Shown here: piece by piece, positions 5,459 through 6,055 of the stretch
Position numbering within the stretch: position 1 is the first letter of the stretch
How the letters are laid out: each line of letters starts with the position of its first letter
Assembly: GCA_003161205.1 (NCBI GenBank)
Contig: PMOU01000056.1
Coordinates: 1,691 to 7,745, forward strand
Source: Actinomycetota bacterium
Lineage (GTDB): Bacteria; Actinomycetota; Actinomycetes; Streptosporangiales; Streptosporangiaceae
DNA: 6,055 bases
Reading direction: 5' to 3'
The notes under the pieces: model-generated
Told to the model about the DNA's origin: nothing
Database searches by the model: none
The model's input: only the letters and a program-made list of their open reading frames with translations
Made by a program: the position numbers and the translations under genes

Positions 5459-5676
5459 AGCAGCTCGGTGTACTTCGCGACGAGCGCCTCGTCAACTGGT
5501 CCGTACTTGGCATCAAGCGAGTCGAGCATGTCGGTCACCAGGCGGTTCCGCCGACGCCGCTCGACCTCGGCCCGGATAGCCTCGTTCACCTGCCCGGACA
5601 GCGCCTCGTCGGCGGCCTCAAGCTCCGCGACAAGATCCTCGTCGAGCGAGACGGAGACCTTCCGCTTTGTGGTCAT
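5455..5676 (-). CDS. vapB: VapB-type ribbon-helix-helix antitoxin
   Basis: A 73-aa protein. The N-terminal half (residues 4-40) is a ribbon-helix-helix DNA-binding domain: strand KRKVSVSL, helix DEDLVAELEAA, then a second helix ALSGQVNEAIRAEVERRRR. The C-terminal part (MLDSLDAKYGPVDEALVAKYTELL, given here as residues 50-73) is the likely toxin-wrapping tail. It should neutralise the adjacent VapC and repress the operon. ATG 5676-5674 was chosen because upstream codons in the frame (Val-Ile-Pro-Trp) include no start codon and family members begin at this MTTKRKV position. There is no well-spaced Shine-Dalgarno sequence; a -10 box 6 bases upstream suggests leaderless translation. The stop overlaps the vapC start by 4 bases. 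Confidence 0.9.
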   Translation of the reverse strand: MTTKRKVSVSLDEDLVAELEAADEALSGQVNEAIRAEVERRRRNRLVTDMLDSLDAKYGPVDEALVAKYTELL

Positions 5677-5701
5677 ACCTGAAGAGTACCAAGGTATTAC
5701 C
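5676..5701 (-). promoter_or_regulatory. vapBC promoter with phased TACC repeats, candidate autoregulatory operator
   Basis: On the minus strand TACTCT (5688-5683) fits TANNNT and ends 6 bases before the vapB ATG, the leaderless arrangement. On the plus strand TACC recurs at 5676-5679, 5687-5690 and 5698-5701, exactly 11 bp apart. GGTA (5693-5696) makes overlapping inverted pairs with the second and third copies. Short repeats spaced one helical turn apart suit ribbon-helix-helix dimers bound side by side over the promoter. Confidence 0.45.
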
Positions 5702-5736
5702 GGAGCTCTGGCGCGCGGCGCGCGGGCGCGTGCTCC

Positions 5737-5832
5737 TACGAGCGGATCTTCCTCGCGCCGCTCACCATCGACCCGGTGAGCACCACCGTCTTCAGCGGCG
5801 GAGCCGTCGTCCACGTCTTCGAGCGCGGATAA
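5737..5832 (+). pseudogene. Orphan 3' end of an unidentified gene
   Basis: On the plus strand 5737-5829 reads YERIFLAPLTIDPVS, then TTVFSGGAVVHVFERG, followed by TAA (5830-5832). The alternating hydrophobic pattern and strong G/C third positions look like a genuine protein C-terminus. Upstream in this frame the sequence turns into low-complexity Ala/Arg/Gly codons and then enters the vapB promoter, and no start codon with a ribosome binding site is visible. It could be the tail of a gene whose 5' part was lost when the TA region arrived. I do not recognise the family, and a chance open frame in GC-rich DNA remains possible. Confidence 0.28.
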
Positions 5833-5839
5833 TGGGCGG

Positions 5840-5884
5840 GCGATGTCGAGGACTCCCCGGCGGCTCCGACTACGGGGTGACAGC
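5840..5884 (+). repeat. 45-bp imperfect repeat, second copy, containing the DGPF-gene promoter
   Basis: This partner of 4862-4906 matches at 35 of 45 positions with no gaps. The shared blocks are GCGATGTCGAGGA, CCGGCGG, TCCGA and CGGGGTG. This copy is correctly placed upstream of an intact gene, so it is probably the functional one. Confidence 0.5.
5844..5870 (+). promoter_or_regulatory. ECF42-type sigma factor promoter (TGTCGA-N17-CGAC)
   Basis: TGTCGA (5844-5849) is followed after exactly 17 bases by CGAC (5867-5870). As I recall, promoters used by ECF42 sigma factors have TGTCGA at -35 and CGAC or CGTC at -10, and their targets are typically DGPF-domain genes. The next gene, at 5920, is such a gene. 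Transcription would begin near 5877, leaving an untranslated leader of about 43 bases. Confidence 0.7.
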
Positions 5885-5919
5885 GCGCCGACGGGGCGCA
5901 CAGAACACGGAGGCAACCG

Positions 5920-6055
5920 ATGAAGTACCTGATGCTGATCTACGGCAACCAGGAGAAGTGGGCGTCGATCCCGGCCGAGGCCTGGCCCGAGGCCATCGCC
6001 AAGCAGGACGCGTTCAACCGCAAGTACGCCGGCACCGGCGAGCTGATCGGCGCCT
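5920..6055 (+). CDS. YciI/DGPF-domain protein, N-terminal part (3' end outside window)
   Basis: The first 45 codons are MKYLMLIYGNQEKW, then ASIPAEAWPEAIAKQ, DAFNRKYAGTGELIGA. This is the typical N-terminus of the actinobacterial YciI-like (DGPF) family, small ferredoxin-fold alpha-beta proteins of roughly 110-140 aa with unknown biochemical role. ATG 5920 has a strong ribosome binding site, GGAGG (5909-5913), 6 bases upstream. In actinobacteria these genes are commonly paired with an ECF42 sigma factor that transcribes them. The promoter in front has the expected ECF42 form, so a sigma factor gene is predicted just beyond the right edge. The characteristic DGPF motif lies further downstream and is not in the window, so the assignment rests on the N-terminus and context. 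Confidence 0.88.
   Translation, partial: MKYLMLIYGNQEKWASIPAEAWPEAIAKQDAFNRKYAGTGELIGA

Noticed and set aside
5677..5916. Possible N-terminal extension of VapB from an upstream start at 5916.
   Set aside because: The extension is low-complexity Arg/Ala/Ser sequence. Family members begin at MTTKRKV, and a -10 box lies just before that ATG.
1..6055. CRISPR arrays, tRNA or rRNA genes, insertion sequences.
   Set aside because: No regularly spaced direct repeats, no cloverleaf or rRNA-like segments and no transposase motifs were seen on reading both strands.

Overview
The window is GC-rich DNA with GTG starts, GC-rich hairpins lacking U-tracts, an ergothioneine gene and leaderless-looking promoters. 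This points to a high-GC actinobacterium; the genus cannot be told from the sequence.

Layout. Bases 1-591 hold the 3' part of egtD (ergothioneine histidine methyltransferase, + strand). A 336-bp gap (592-927) carries several inverted repeats. Next is a zinc-dependent, probably NAD-linked, alcohol dehydrogenase (928-1974, +). It converges on a large regulator (2030-3904, -) across a strong shared hairpin (1993-2028). The regulator looks like a sigma54-activator-type protein (GAF, AAA+, Fis-type HTH). Its AAA+ domain is crippled: Walker B and sensor II residues are replaced and the GAFTGA loop segment is missing. This fits a lineage without sigma54. It is the best candidate regulator of the dehydrogenase, and a possible 21-codon upstream ORF may couple its translation.

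From about 4070 the window becomes an accessory patch. A DUF6247-like/RelE-like toxin-antitoxin pair (4087-4659, +) ends in an intrinsic terminator. A decayed 350-bp stretch follows (4689-5041). It contains a fragment of a second copy of the regulator's N-terminal region (4908-5000), an unidentified coding remnant, and a 45-bp sequence that recurs at 5840-5884. A VapBC toxin-antitoxin operon (5042-5676, -) comes next, then a short orphan 3' gene end (about 5737-5832).

The window closes with the first 45 codons of a YciI/DGPF-domain gene (5920 onward, +). It is preceded by TGTCGA-N17-CGAC, which matches the promoter type described for ECF42 sigma factors. Such sigma factors are usually encoded beside DGPF genes, so one is predicted just past the right edge.

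Functionally there are four blocks: the end of ergothioneine synthesis; an alcohol dehydrogenase with its presumed regulator; a toxin-antitoxin patch with gene debris; and the start of a likely ECF42/DGPF regulon. The most notable points are the degenerate activator and its fossil paralog, the repeated ECF42-like promoter segment, and the uORF before the regulator.
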